A stretch of 64,000 nucleotides of DNA from NCBI GenBank assembly GCA_965262565.1, contig CBDHFQ010000030.1, positions 62,001 to 126,000 of the forward strand, written 5' to 3'. Shown here in pieces: positions 17,726 to 24,993 of the stretch (its first letter is position 1; each line of letters starts with the position of its first letter). The DNA comes from CBDHFQ01 sp965262565. Lineage in GTDB: Bacteria; Bacteroidota; Bacteroidia; J057. The notes under the pieces were generated by a model that had not been told where the DNA came from, searched no databases, and was given only the letters and a program-made list of their open reading frames with translations. The translations under genes and the position numbers were made by a program.

Positions 17726-18859
17726 TTAGGTCGTGGTATTAGTGTGTAAAAGCTGGATTGCTGAAATCATCTCTTTTTTAGACTTTTCTGGATTTGTTAC
17801 CGATATTTTTATCCCAACGTTATCAGGTACGAACACTTTGGAACCTTGATGATCCATAGTAATTATAGGAAGGCCATACGACATTGCTTCTAAAAGCTGA
17901 ACCCCAAATGACTCTCTAAGACTTGGAAAAATAAAGATGTCATGCTTCTTATAATATTCTACTACTTTAGAGAAAGGTACTCTACCTACACAATTTACCA
18001 CTTTCTCTAATTTGTTCTTTATAAGAAACTTAATGATTTCCTTCATTGATGGTCCATCTCCTACAAGGGTAAGATTGATTTCTTTGTTTTCCCTCAACTC
18101 TTTCATAACCTCTAATAATAGGAAAAGTCCTTTTATTGGTTGCATAGACCCAACCCAAAGGAGTTTGGTATGAGGCCCTTTTTGCCGGATCATATGTTCA
18201 TATTTTGGAAAGCTTTTATCTGGAATTCCTGAATCTAGGAAATATCTAATATTCTTTGCCCCAAGTTTATAAGCTAGTTCGCGAGTTTCTTCATTTGTAA
18301 CCAGAACGATTTTAGCATTTTTCAGTGTCCTCTTAGAGTTTGAAAAAACTTGTGAGATCATAACTTTGAAAAAGTTTCTAAATATTTCTTTCATTAGGCC
18401 TTTTCCAAGATATCTATAAAAGGCTTTTGGGTATTTTTGACCGCCCCCTACTGGGCCAAAAATAAAGGGTCTGTTTAATTTCCAGAGATGTGAACCCATT
18501 ACAATTGATCCATATGTTACGTGATGGATAAAATCAAATTGTTTAAATGGTAAGTTCCTTTTTGCAAATTTGTAAGCTTTTAGTTGCCACAATAAATAGT
18601 ATGGATAAATAAAAATTGGGAATTGAGCCTTTAATAGCAAATCCATTACAATTGGCATTTTAATAAAAACGAACTTTAGATTATAAATAGGCCCTTTATT
18701 TAATTGATACTCAATATCTTTTTTTCCAAATATATTTGTGATGCAAATAACGTTGAATCCAGATTGAGCATAGTGATAAGCCCAAGACCAACCAGAACCA
18801 GGTTCTGTACCTTTATTAGGATTGCAAGCAAAGGCGGATAAAAGAATGGTTTCTTTCAT
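17726..18859 (-). CDS. GT4 family glycosyltransferase
   Basis: A 377-residue GT-B enzyme. The N-terminal domain begins ETILLSAFACNPNKGTEPGS, with the glycine-rich donor/acceptor loop. The C-terminal domain has LLWVGSMQPIKGLFLLLEVM and the E-x7-E donor motif in RESFGVQLLEAMSYGLPII (residues about 322-340). It transfers a sugar to the growing lipid-linked repeat unit in the cytoplasm; the specific sugar cannot be told. It is 130 bases upstream of the flippase gene. Confidence 0.9.
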   Translation of the reverse strand: MKETILLSAFACNPNKGTEPGSGWSWAYHYAQSGFNVICITNIFGKKDIEYQLNKGPIYNLKFVFIKMPIVMDLLLKAQFPIFIYPYYLLWQLKAYKFAKRNLPFKQFDFIHHVTYGSIVMGSHLWKLNRPFIFGPVGGGQKYPKAFYRYLGKGLMKEIFRNFFKVMISQVFSNSKRTLKNAKIVLVTNEETRELAYKLGAKNIRYFLDSGIPDKSFPKYEHMIRQKGPHTKLLWVGSMQPIKGLFLLLEVMKELRENKEINLTLVGDGPSMKEIIKFLIKNKLEKVVNCVGRVPFSKVVEYYKKHDIFIFPSLRESFGVQLLEAMSYGLPIITMDHQGSKVFVPDNVGIKISVTNPEKSKKEMISAIQLLHTNTTT

Positions 18860-18878
18860 TAAAAATAAGTTGCTATAG

Positions 18879-19925
18879 TTACTTAATTAGGGGATTATAT
18901 AATTTACTGTATTTATGAGAAATTAGCTCTGACTTAAATCTGAGTACATTATTAGCTCCTTTTGTTATTATTCTTTTTCTATGAGAAAAAGAATAATAAA
19001 TTTTTAAAATTCCCTTATTAATTTCTCCTACCTCAAATGGATCCACAAAGACTGCCCCATCTCCTGCTATCTCAGGCATACTTGAACAATTACTCGTTAC
19101 AATAGGCCTCCCAATTGCTTGTGCTTCTAAAATTGGAAGTCCAAATCCCTCAAAAGTAGAGGCAAACACTAACATATCGCATTGCTGATATTGCTTGATG
19201 AGTTCCGCTTCGTTGAGGTTTTCTTTCCATTCGTAATTGATGTTGGATTGCTTAAGCGCTTGAAAAGCACTACTACAAGGCTTCCCAATAATGACAAACT
19301 TACATTTGATTCCTGCCAACGCTTTGGCAACTCGTACTAAATTTTTATTTGGCTTAGTCCCGATCTGTAGAATGACAGGACATTCTTCATTAAATGGTTT
19401 AGGAAAAGGCTTAAAATTGGATGAAATGCAATCGTGAACAACCTTGATTTTATTTGGATCGCATTTGACATATTTGAGTATCTCCTGCTTGGTTGTTTCT
19501 GAAATGGCTGTCACTACCTCTGCTCTGGCAATTGGAAGTCTCAACCAAAACCATTTATGCAACCATTTAATGAGTCCTTTTTTGGTATACATTAGGTTAA
19601 GGTCGTGGATAGTCAGTATTGTCCCTCTCCTAGGTAAAAAAATCGCCAGATAATGAACATCTCCAGTGATATGATTGATATCTCCTTTTGGTCTAAATAA
19701 TACCTCAAATAAATTCCATAATTTTTTGTGCCATCCTGAATTTGGAAATGTAGAGTTAACACTTACTAATTCTATATTTTCTGGAAAATGCTTTCTTACT
19801 TCATTAAAAACATTTTCTATGCTGAACCTAGATCCTGGATGGCGATTATAATGGACGACTTTTATCGGTTCCGACAGCATATTGTCCGAAGAAGATTTAT
19901 ATGTAGGGATTTCTGTTAATTCCAT
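18879..19925 (-). CDS. GT4 family glycosyltransferase
   Basis: A 348-residue retaining GT-B enzyme. Motifs: GTILTIHDLNLMYTKKG at about residues 90-106, VILQIGTKPNKNL at about 190, and the donor-site motif STFEGFGLPILEAQAIGRP (E-x7-E) followed by S-x-x-P-E-I-A-G-D-G-A. The last phrase is typical of mannosyl- and rhamnosyl-transferase-like GT4 enzymes, though the sugar is not proven. Separated by about 20 bases from genes on both sides, so in one operon. Confidence 0.9.
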   Translation of the reverse strand: MELTEIPTYKSSSDNMLSEPIKVVHYNRHPGSRFSIENVFNEVRKHFPENIELVSVNSTFPNSGWHKKLWNLFEVLFRPKGDINHITGDVHYLAIFLPRRGTILTIHDLNLMYTKKGLIKWLHKWFWLRLPIARAEVVTAISETTKQEILKYVKCDPNKIKVVHDCISSNFKPFPKPFNEECPVILQIGTKPNKNLVRVAKALAGIKCKFVIIGKPCSSAFQALKQSNINYEWKENLNEAELIKQYQQCDMLVFASTFEGFGLPILEAQAIGRPIVTSNCSSMPEIAGDGAVFVDPFEVGEINKGILKIYYSFSHRKRIITKGANNVLRFKSELISHKYSKLYNPLIK

Positions 19926-19945
19926 AGTAAAGTGGTGCTAAAGAA

Positions 19946-21139
19946 TTAGTTGGTAATAATTGAGAGCTTGTGTGTCATCTTCTCTAAAAAGGAGCTTAGC
20001 TGGTATTTAGACTCATAAGCTATCCTTCCTTTATTTCCCATTGAAATTCTTAATCGTTTATTCTGAATCAGTACAAATAGCTTTCGACTCAACTGCTGAG
20101 GGTTTTTAATGGAAACAAGAAATCCATTCTCGCCTTCTTCCACGATATCCGGAATACCTCGCCATCTCGTAGCAACTATCGGTAATTCGAACATCATTGC
20201 TTCAACTAACACATTCCCAAAGGATTCCGACTCGAAAAAGGAGGGGAAACAAAAGATATCGGCTGTTAAATAGTGTTCCCATTTTTCTTCTCCCTTTTTA
20301 ACGCCTTCAAAATGTATGATTTCTTCTAATTGATTTTCTTCGATATATGCCTTTGTCTTTCTGTGGAAATCATCTGATTCAAATCCACCCACTAAATGAA
20401 GCCTTACCGGAACTCTTTCTTTTTTGAGCAAACTCATTGCCTCCAACAATACCATTACTCCTTTGGATTCTCTGATTACTCCTACATACAATAACTTCAC
20501 CGGACCTGTATGATTTCTTTGAATGGGGAGATAGGGAGTAGCTGAGTCCTCCAACCCATTAGGAATAATTTCTACTCTCTTTGCCTGGAAATATCCTCCA
20601 TCATCTGGGTTCAATGAAGATAAGTGGATGGCTACATCTGGATTATGATAAACTTTTCTTCCTAGATATTTTATTATTTTAGATTGACGGTCTACAAATT
20701 CGCCTACTCCTGCAGCCCTGAAATGAAATATGGATTTGCGAAAGAATAATCGCAAAATGCCTAATAAGAATATATCTCTCATTAAAGGAACAAAACTGTT
20801 TCCTACTGGCATATAATAAATGGTATTAATGTTGTACTTTAATTTTAAGGCTATAGAGGCGAAAACTATCTCAAAAAGGTGTGCAACTTTCTGTATTCCG
20901 AATTTTCCAACAGATCTGATGGAGTTCGAAAAAGCCATTCTTACCAAGAATGTTTCTATACCCTTAAGTTCAGCTTGTACGAGTCGTTGAGTCATTAAAG
21001 ATTGTCCGTAATACGGCGGAGTCAATACCCCTAAAGTAAAAGTCTGACCAACCACTAAAATTTTAAGGGGCTTTTTTATGTTCGGATGAGATGTATATTC
21101 AATTTTAGAAAATTTCTTTGAACTTAATAACTTTTGCAT
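19946..21139 (-). CDS. GT4 family glycosyltransferase
   Basis: A 397-residue GT-B enzyme. Seen: LKILVVGQTFTLGVLTPP in the first domain, LLYVGVIRESKGVMVLLEAM at about 225, and the E-x7-E donor motif in ESESFGNVLVEAMMFELP, then G-I-P-D-I-V-E-E-G-E-N-G-F-L-V. It is the first gene of the run of three glycosyltransferases. Sugar specificity unknown. Confidence 0.9.
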   Translation of the reverse strand: MQKLLSSKKFSKIEYTSHPNIKKPLKILVVGQTFTLGVLTPPYYGQSLMTQRLVQAELKGIETFLVRMAFSNSIRSVGKFGIQKVAHLFEIVFASIALKLKYNINTIYYMPVGNSFVPLMRDIFLLGILRLFFRKSIFHFRAAGVGEFVDRQSKIIKYLGRKVYHNPDVAIHLSSLNPDDGGYFQAKRVEIIPNGLEDSATPYLPIQRNHTGPVKLLYVGVIRESKGVMVLLEAMSLLKKERVPVRLHLVGGFESDDFHRKTKAYIEENQLEEIIHFEGVKKGEEKWEHYLTADIFCFPSFFESESFGNVLVEAMMFELPIVATRWRGIPDIVEEGENGFLVSIKNPQQLSRKLFVLIQNKRLRISMGNKGRIAYESKYQLSSFLEKMTHKLSIITN

Positions 21140-21185
21140 TTGAGAACTGCTTTTGTGTTAAAATATGATAGTGAATGATGATCTA

Positions 21186-21422
21186 TTAATACCCAGGCAC
21201 CACTTGCACATATTCCCACCAACTTCCCATCCGCTCTCTTTCCAGAGCAAACAGCCTACCCAGGCTCATGCATCGCATGAGCTGGACGGCTTGTCGGATC
21301 CTACCCGTATGAAAGTTAAAAGCAGCTTGTATAGTAGCGATCAACACTACTCCAGCATGAGTTAGCAAGCAGTAGGAAATCAGCATCTTGTGGGTAATCA
21401 TTCGAGGAAGTTGATGAATCAT
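21186..21422 (-). other. Unrecognised 78-codon open frame in a GC-richer patch
   Basis: The 354-bp gap between the glycosyltransferase and the phosphoglycosyltransferase has a base composition visibly richer in G and C than its neighbours. The minus frame (starting MIHQLPRMITHKML, ending WWEYVQVVPGY) is open throughout and rich in R, Q, W and L. It may be the tail of an old insertion-sequence transposase, but I cannot name the family. The plus strand is also open over most of this stretch and equally unrecognised. Confidence 0.25.
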
Positions 21423-21493
21423 GGTCGCAATGGTTAACGCTGTTATATATATGTGAGGAAATCAATAAATAGGTAAATAGGAATCATTAATTA

Positions 21494-23023
21494 TTAATAA
21501 GCCTGTGGGTCTCTCTGAACTACTTTCCACATCGTCAGGAAAATAATCTTCACGTCCAACCAGAAACTCCAATTCTCTATATACCACTGATCGTATTCCA
21601 CCCGCTTCTGCATTAAGTAAGGATCTTTAGTCTCACCTCTATAGCCGTGAACCTGGGCCCAACCCGTTATGCCAGGCGTAGTAAAATGGCGATAGTGATA
21701 GCGGTCGATCAAAGGGGCATATTGGTCGTTCAATTTTAATGGATGTGGACGCGGACCTACCATTGACATATCTCCGAGTAATACATTCACCAATTGGGGT
21801 AATTCGTCTATGCTAGTCTTTCTCAGAAAAGCCCCTACCTTGGTAATTCTGGGGTCATTTTTGGTGGCTTGTTTGAAATCCTGCTCCTTGGGGCGCTGAT
21901 ACATGGTCCTGAATTTATAGCAAGTAAATCTTCTGTTTTTTCTACCAGCCCTTGCTTGCCTGAAAATAATGGAACCCCTGGATTCGAATCGGATCAATGT
22001 GCCTACAATCATATATACAGGGATCAACACACATAATATGGCGAAGAGAGAAAAGACGATATCGAAACTTCGCTTAATAAATCTGTTGAGAATAGTCTTT
22101 AAAGGTTGTTTCCGAAGGGTGATCATCGGCGTAGAACCAAAAAAGTTGATCTCGGCCTGCCTGGTGTTTAATATATCGAATCCTTGAGGAGCATTCAGGT
22201 ATACATATCGATTATCTTTTGTATCCAATACCTTCGCCTCGCCCAATAGCTTTAAATAAATGTAGTGATCATCCGCAAATGCTTGTAGCTTTTCCAGTTT
22301 CTCGTTATCTGTAAACGGTTGGGCAATGATTAATTCGTTTACTTGTTGTTTGATACAGAAATCTTTGATTCTTGCCAAATTTTCGGGGGCGTCCCATCCT
22401 AACGTCAAGTGGGCTTTCTCTGATTCAGCTAAGGAAAATACCCTAGTTTTGATAGAACGTAAGTAAGAAAATAATTCCCGGGCCTCTGGAGAATTCCCTA
22501 CTACCAATATATTAGCCCTTCGCTCTAACAAAAATCGGCGATATTTGTAAAAAATAAAGGTGAAGAATCTAAAAATAAATACAAGTAAGGCCGTGAGGAG
22601 TATATCCCAACTAAGCAATATTAAAGGATAATTTACGGAACCTATGGATACGGTAAAGGCCCATACCAATCCGATATGCAGGAACAGGATGAGTGGAAAT
22701 TGAGTTAAGAAATATCTGAAGTTCAATATATTGCGTTGTTGGTATAAGTTTCTTAAAGCGGTAAGAAATACCCAACTCATACTTCCGAAAAATACATATG
22801 CCGATATACTGGCTTCTGCAATTTCCCAATCTCCAGCATATAATCTGTGAGCGATGATGGTAGCTATGTAGCCGATCGATAACTCCACAAAAATGGTAAT
22901 CCAACGAACCAAAGAATGAAAATATGCGAATTGTTCATTCTGTTCCAATGCTTTATGAAGGTTAGTGTTGGACATGAGCGTTTTCAATTGAATAGAGGAG
23001 AAGTTCATACGTAAGTGCGTCAT
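21494..23023 (-). CDS. Polyprenyl phosphoglycosyltransferase initiating EPS synthesis (WcaJ/WbaP-like)
   Basis: A 509-residue protein. Four N-terminal membrane segments (residues about 45-170) are followed by a CoA-binding-like domain (about 170-300), one more membrane segment and the catalytic bacterial sugar transferase domain. The latter shows KRSFDIVFSLFAIL, FRQARAGRKNRRFTCYKFRTM, L-R-K-T-S-I-D-E-L-P-Q-L-x-N-V-L-x-G-D-M-S-M-V-G-P-R-P and the C-terminal GITGWAQVHGYRG, the signatures of undecaprenyl-phosphate glucose- or galactose-phosphotransferases. It starts repeat-unit assembly on the lipid carrier. It is divergent from the export genes across the 646-bp region with repeated 13-mers. 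Confidence 0.93.
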   Translation of the reverse strand: MTHLRMNFSSIQLKTLMSNTNLHKALEQNEQFAYFHSLVRWITIFVELSIGYIATIIAHRLYAGDWEIAEASISAYVFFGSMSWVFLTALRNLYQQRNILNFRYFLTQFPLILFLHIGLVWAFTVSIGSVNYPLILLSWDILLTALLVFIFRFFTFIFYKYRRFLLERRANILVVGNSPEARELFSYLRSIKTRVFSLAESEKAHLTLGWDAPENLARIKDFCIKQQVNELIIAQPFTDNEKLEKLQAFADDHYIYLKLLGEAKVLDTKDNRYVYLNAPQGFDILNTRQAEINFFGSTPMITLRKQPLKTILNRFIKRSFDIVFSLFAILCVLIPVYMIVGTLIRFESRGSIIFRQARAGRKNRRFTCYKFRTMYQRPKEQDFKQATKNDPRITKVGAFLRKTSIDELPQLVNVLLGDMSMVGPRPHPLKLNDQYAPLIDRYHYRHFTTPGITGWAQVHGYRGETKDPYLMQKRVEYDQWYIENWSFWLDVKIIFLTMWKVVQRDPQAY

Positions 23024-23669
23024 TTTGCCTTTTGTTAAAGGGTTTGTGATAATGTGCAGTATTTTTGGGCGCCGTAGAAGGAATCCCTGAAAACTATTTC
23101 AATAATTAAATTAATGCGTCCCGCCTGAGCGAAGCGAAATGGGTAAAAATGAGCAGTAAATTGATTTTTGATTTGTTAATTAGATAATGGAAATATTTTT
23201 CTGACGGAACTAAATTAGATGTTTTTGTTCCTCCTCCCACTGAGAATAGGATGACTGGTTAATTTTATAGAATTAATGGACATATTTGAACTTGAATGGT
23301 ATTTTTATTGGTACTCAATTTGCATATTTTAATTATTGTAATAAAATAATTAATAATATTATTTATTAATTAAATGTGTATTCATGTTGAATATGCAAAT
23401 TGAAAGAAGGAGCTTTACAGGGAATTTATACTTATTTCGTAGGTAGTTTGTCCGTATGTGTATTCAAATGTATTATTTTGACGTAACTCTGGGGTTTTGC
23501 TTCATTTTTTGAGAGAAATATTTTCTCTTACGAATTATCTAATGTAACTTAGAAATTGTTGAAGACACATATATCTACTCAAGTGTATCCAATTTGCATA
23601 TTTATTGTGAATTTGCGATGGTTTTTTTACTTCCATTTAGTATATTATCAATAGCTTAAGTAAATCAGC
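23024..23669. other. AT-rich divergent control region, 646 bp
   Basis: The spacer between the two arms of the EPS locus. It contains three exact 13-base repeats (listed separately) and, at 23512-23530, an imperfect palindrome of GAGAGAAA and TTTTCTCT type. There is no coding potential. It must hold the promoters of both arms. Confidence 0.6.
23315..23602. promoter_or_regulatory. Three exact copies of CAATTTGCATATT (candidate operator sites)
   Basis: The 13-mer CAATTTGCATATT occurs at 23316-23328 (+), 23390-23402 (reverse complement) and 23590-23602 (+). The first two share an extra T before the C, giving a 14-base inverted pair with 61 bases between. The third is 68 bases ahead of the InsA-like gene's ATG. 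Three exact copies in 290 bases, even in AT-rich DNA, are well beyond chance, and their position between divergent EPS transcripts suggests a binding site for a regulator. Which protein binds is not known. Confidence 0.6.
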
Positions 23670-23960
23670 ATGAAACACATCACCCATTGTAAATATTGCC
23701 ATAGTTCTAACGTGGTTCTGGCTGGGAAAAGTACTACAGGAAAGCAAAGAGTAAAATGTAAAAATTGTCACAGAAGCTTTCAATTGAATTATTCTTACAG
23801 TGCGTGGAAAGAAGATTTGGAAGATAAAATATTGATTTTGAAGAAAGAGGGATATAGCATTAGAAAAACAGCCGCTCACTTAGGTATAGGAATCAGCACT
23901 GTTGTCCGCACCTTAAAAAAGCATAAAGCTTCCAGAGAGAATACCAATGAAGACTCCTGA
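23670..23960 (+). CDS. Orphan IS1 InsA-like zinc-ribbon/HTH protein
   Basis: A 96-residue protein collinear with IS1 InsA. An N-terminal zinc ribbon with C7-x2-C10 and C32-x2-C35 encloses the IS1-like phrase GKSTTGKQRVKCKNC. A helix-turn-helix follows at about residues 58-85 (YSIRKTAAHLGIGISTVVRTL). In IS1, InsA binds the element ends and represses, and the transposase needs a frameshift into InsB. Here there is no InsB frame after it (the next gene is the Wza-like export protein) and no terminal inverted repeats were noticed. It is therefore either an IS remnant or a domesticated DNA-binding regulator of the EPS export genes. Confidence 0.8.
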   Translation: MKHITHCKYCHSSNVVLAGKSTTGKQRVKCKNCHRSFQLNYSYSAWKEDLEDKILILKKEGYSIRKTAAHLGIGISTVVRTLKKHKASRENTNEDS

Positions 23961-24193
23961 TCCATCTCATTTTTATTATATAAATAATTAATATATTTAA
24001 TGTTAATATTTTTAATTATATGAATAAGCTATTTATTATAATTACCGAATAAAGAATTATATTAAATGATATGATAATGTCTTTACATTCTTGATTATTG
24101 ACCATTTGCTGAACAATTATAAGCGTTCGTACACTCCTCTTTTGTATTCATTCATATTCCTCCTTTTTTTGATACACATTCAACCAGCACTAT

Positions 24194-24988
24194 ATGATGC
24201 TATTAAACAGTCAATGGGGATTTGTATTTTATCTCGTCATCCTCATTTCAGCACAATCTTGTATTTCCAACAGAGACACCGTCTACTTTCAGGAAAATAA
24301 TTTTGAAGTAGATTCCTTGACGTTTCTTCCCAACCACCACCGCGAATACAAAGTGCAACCCGGAGATGTATTATCTGTAAAAATCAAAAGCCTCGAAGCA
24401 GAAAATGCAGAATTTCTCAACATAGAACCTAACAATGGATTCGCAAACATAAATCCGGCAGCCCTATATATTAACGGCTATTCTGTAAGTGATTCAGGAC
24501 AAATCGTTGTGCCCTTAATTGGTCCGATTTACGTACTAGGACTGACCGTCCCACAAGTGAGAAATCGATTACAACGAGAAGTAGATCGTTTTTTCTCAGA
24601 TGCTACTGTCATTGTTTCTCTGGGGAGTTTCAAAATATCTGTATTGGGAGAAGTAAATAATCCAGGGACCTATTTCATTTATAATAATCGCCTCACCGTA
24701 TTAGAAGCTATTGCCCAGGCTGGAGATCTAAGGGAATTTGCTGATAGAAAAGAGATTACATTAGTGCGTAGAGATGGAGACCACTCTCAGGGAACGTTAC
24801 TGGACATTACCGATCCCCATATCTTTTTATCTCCGCATTTTTATTTGGAACCCAACGACGTCCTATACATTAAACCGCTAAAAAGTAAGGCCAAGCGCTC
24901 AAATCTTGCTACCCTAGCTGTGGCATCCACCATTTTAGGAGTCATCTCCACTGGTGTGACGATTTACTTATTGATAGACCAAGAATAA
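24194..24988 (+). CDS. Polysaccharide export lipoprotein (Wza/poly_export family)
   Basis: A 264-residue protein. A signal peptide ends in a lipobox around ISAQSC (cysteine at residue 23). Residues about 50-145 are a polysaccharide-export domain (YKVQPGDVLSVKI, then GYSVSDSGQIVVPLIGPI), and about 150-225 an SLBB domain (ISVLGEVNNPGTY, LTVLEAIAQAGDL). A single C-terminal membrane helix (about 238-260) is typical of the Bacteroidota form. With the kinase gene 5 bases downstream it forms the secretion channel and co-polymerase pair. Confidence 0.9.
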   Translation: MMLLNSQWGFVFYLVILISAQSCISNRDTVYFQENNFEVDSLTFLPNHHREYKVQPGDVLSVKIKSLEAENAEFLNIEPNNGFANINPAALYINGYSVSDSGQIVVPLIGPIYVLGLTVPQVRNRLQREVDRFFSDATVIVSLGSFKISVLGEVNNPGTYFIYNNRLTVLEAIAQAGDLREFADRKEITLVRRDGDHSQGTLLDITDPHIFLSPHFYLEPNDVLYIKPLKSKAKRSNLATLAVASTILGVISTGVTIYLLIDQE

Positions 24989-24993
24989 CAAAT

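Noticed and set aside
23512..23530. Palindrome GAGAGAAA/TTTTCTCT as an IS terminal repeat for the InsA-like gene
   Set aside because: It is a single short palindrome with no matching copy on the other side of the gene.
24091..24300. Plus-strand open frame of 69 codons before the export lipoprotein
   Set aside because: It overlaps the signal peptide of the Wza-like protein in another frame; the latter has clear domains.
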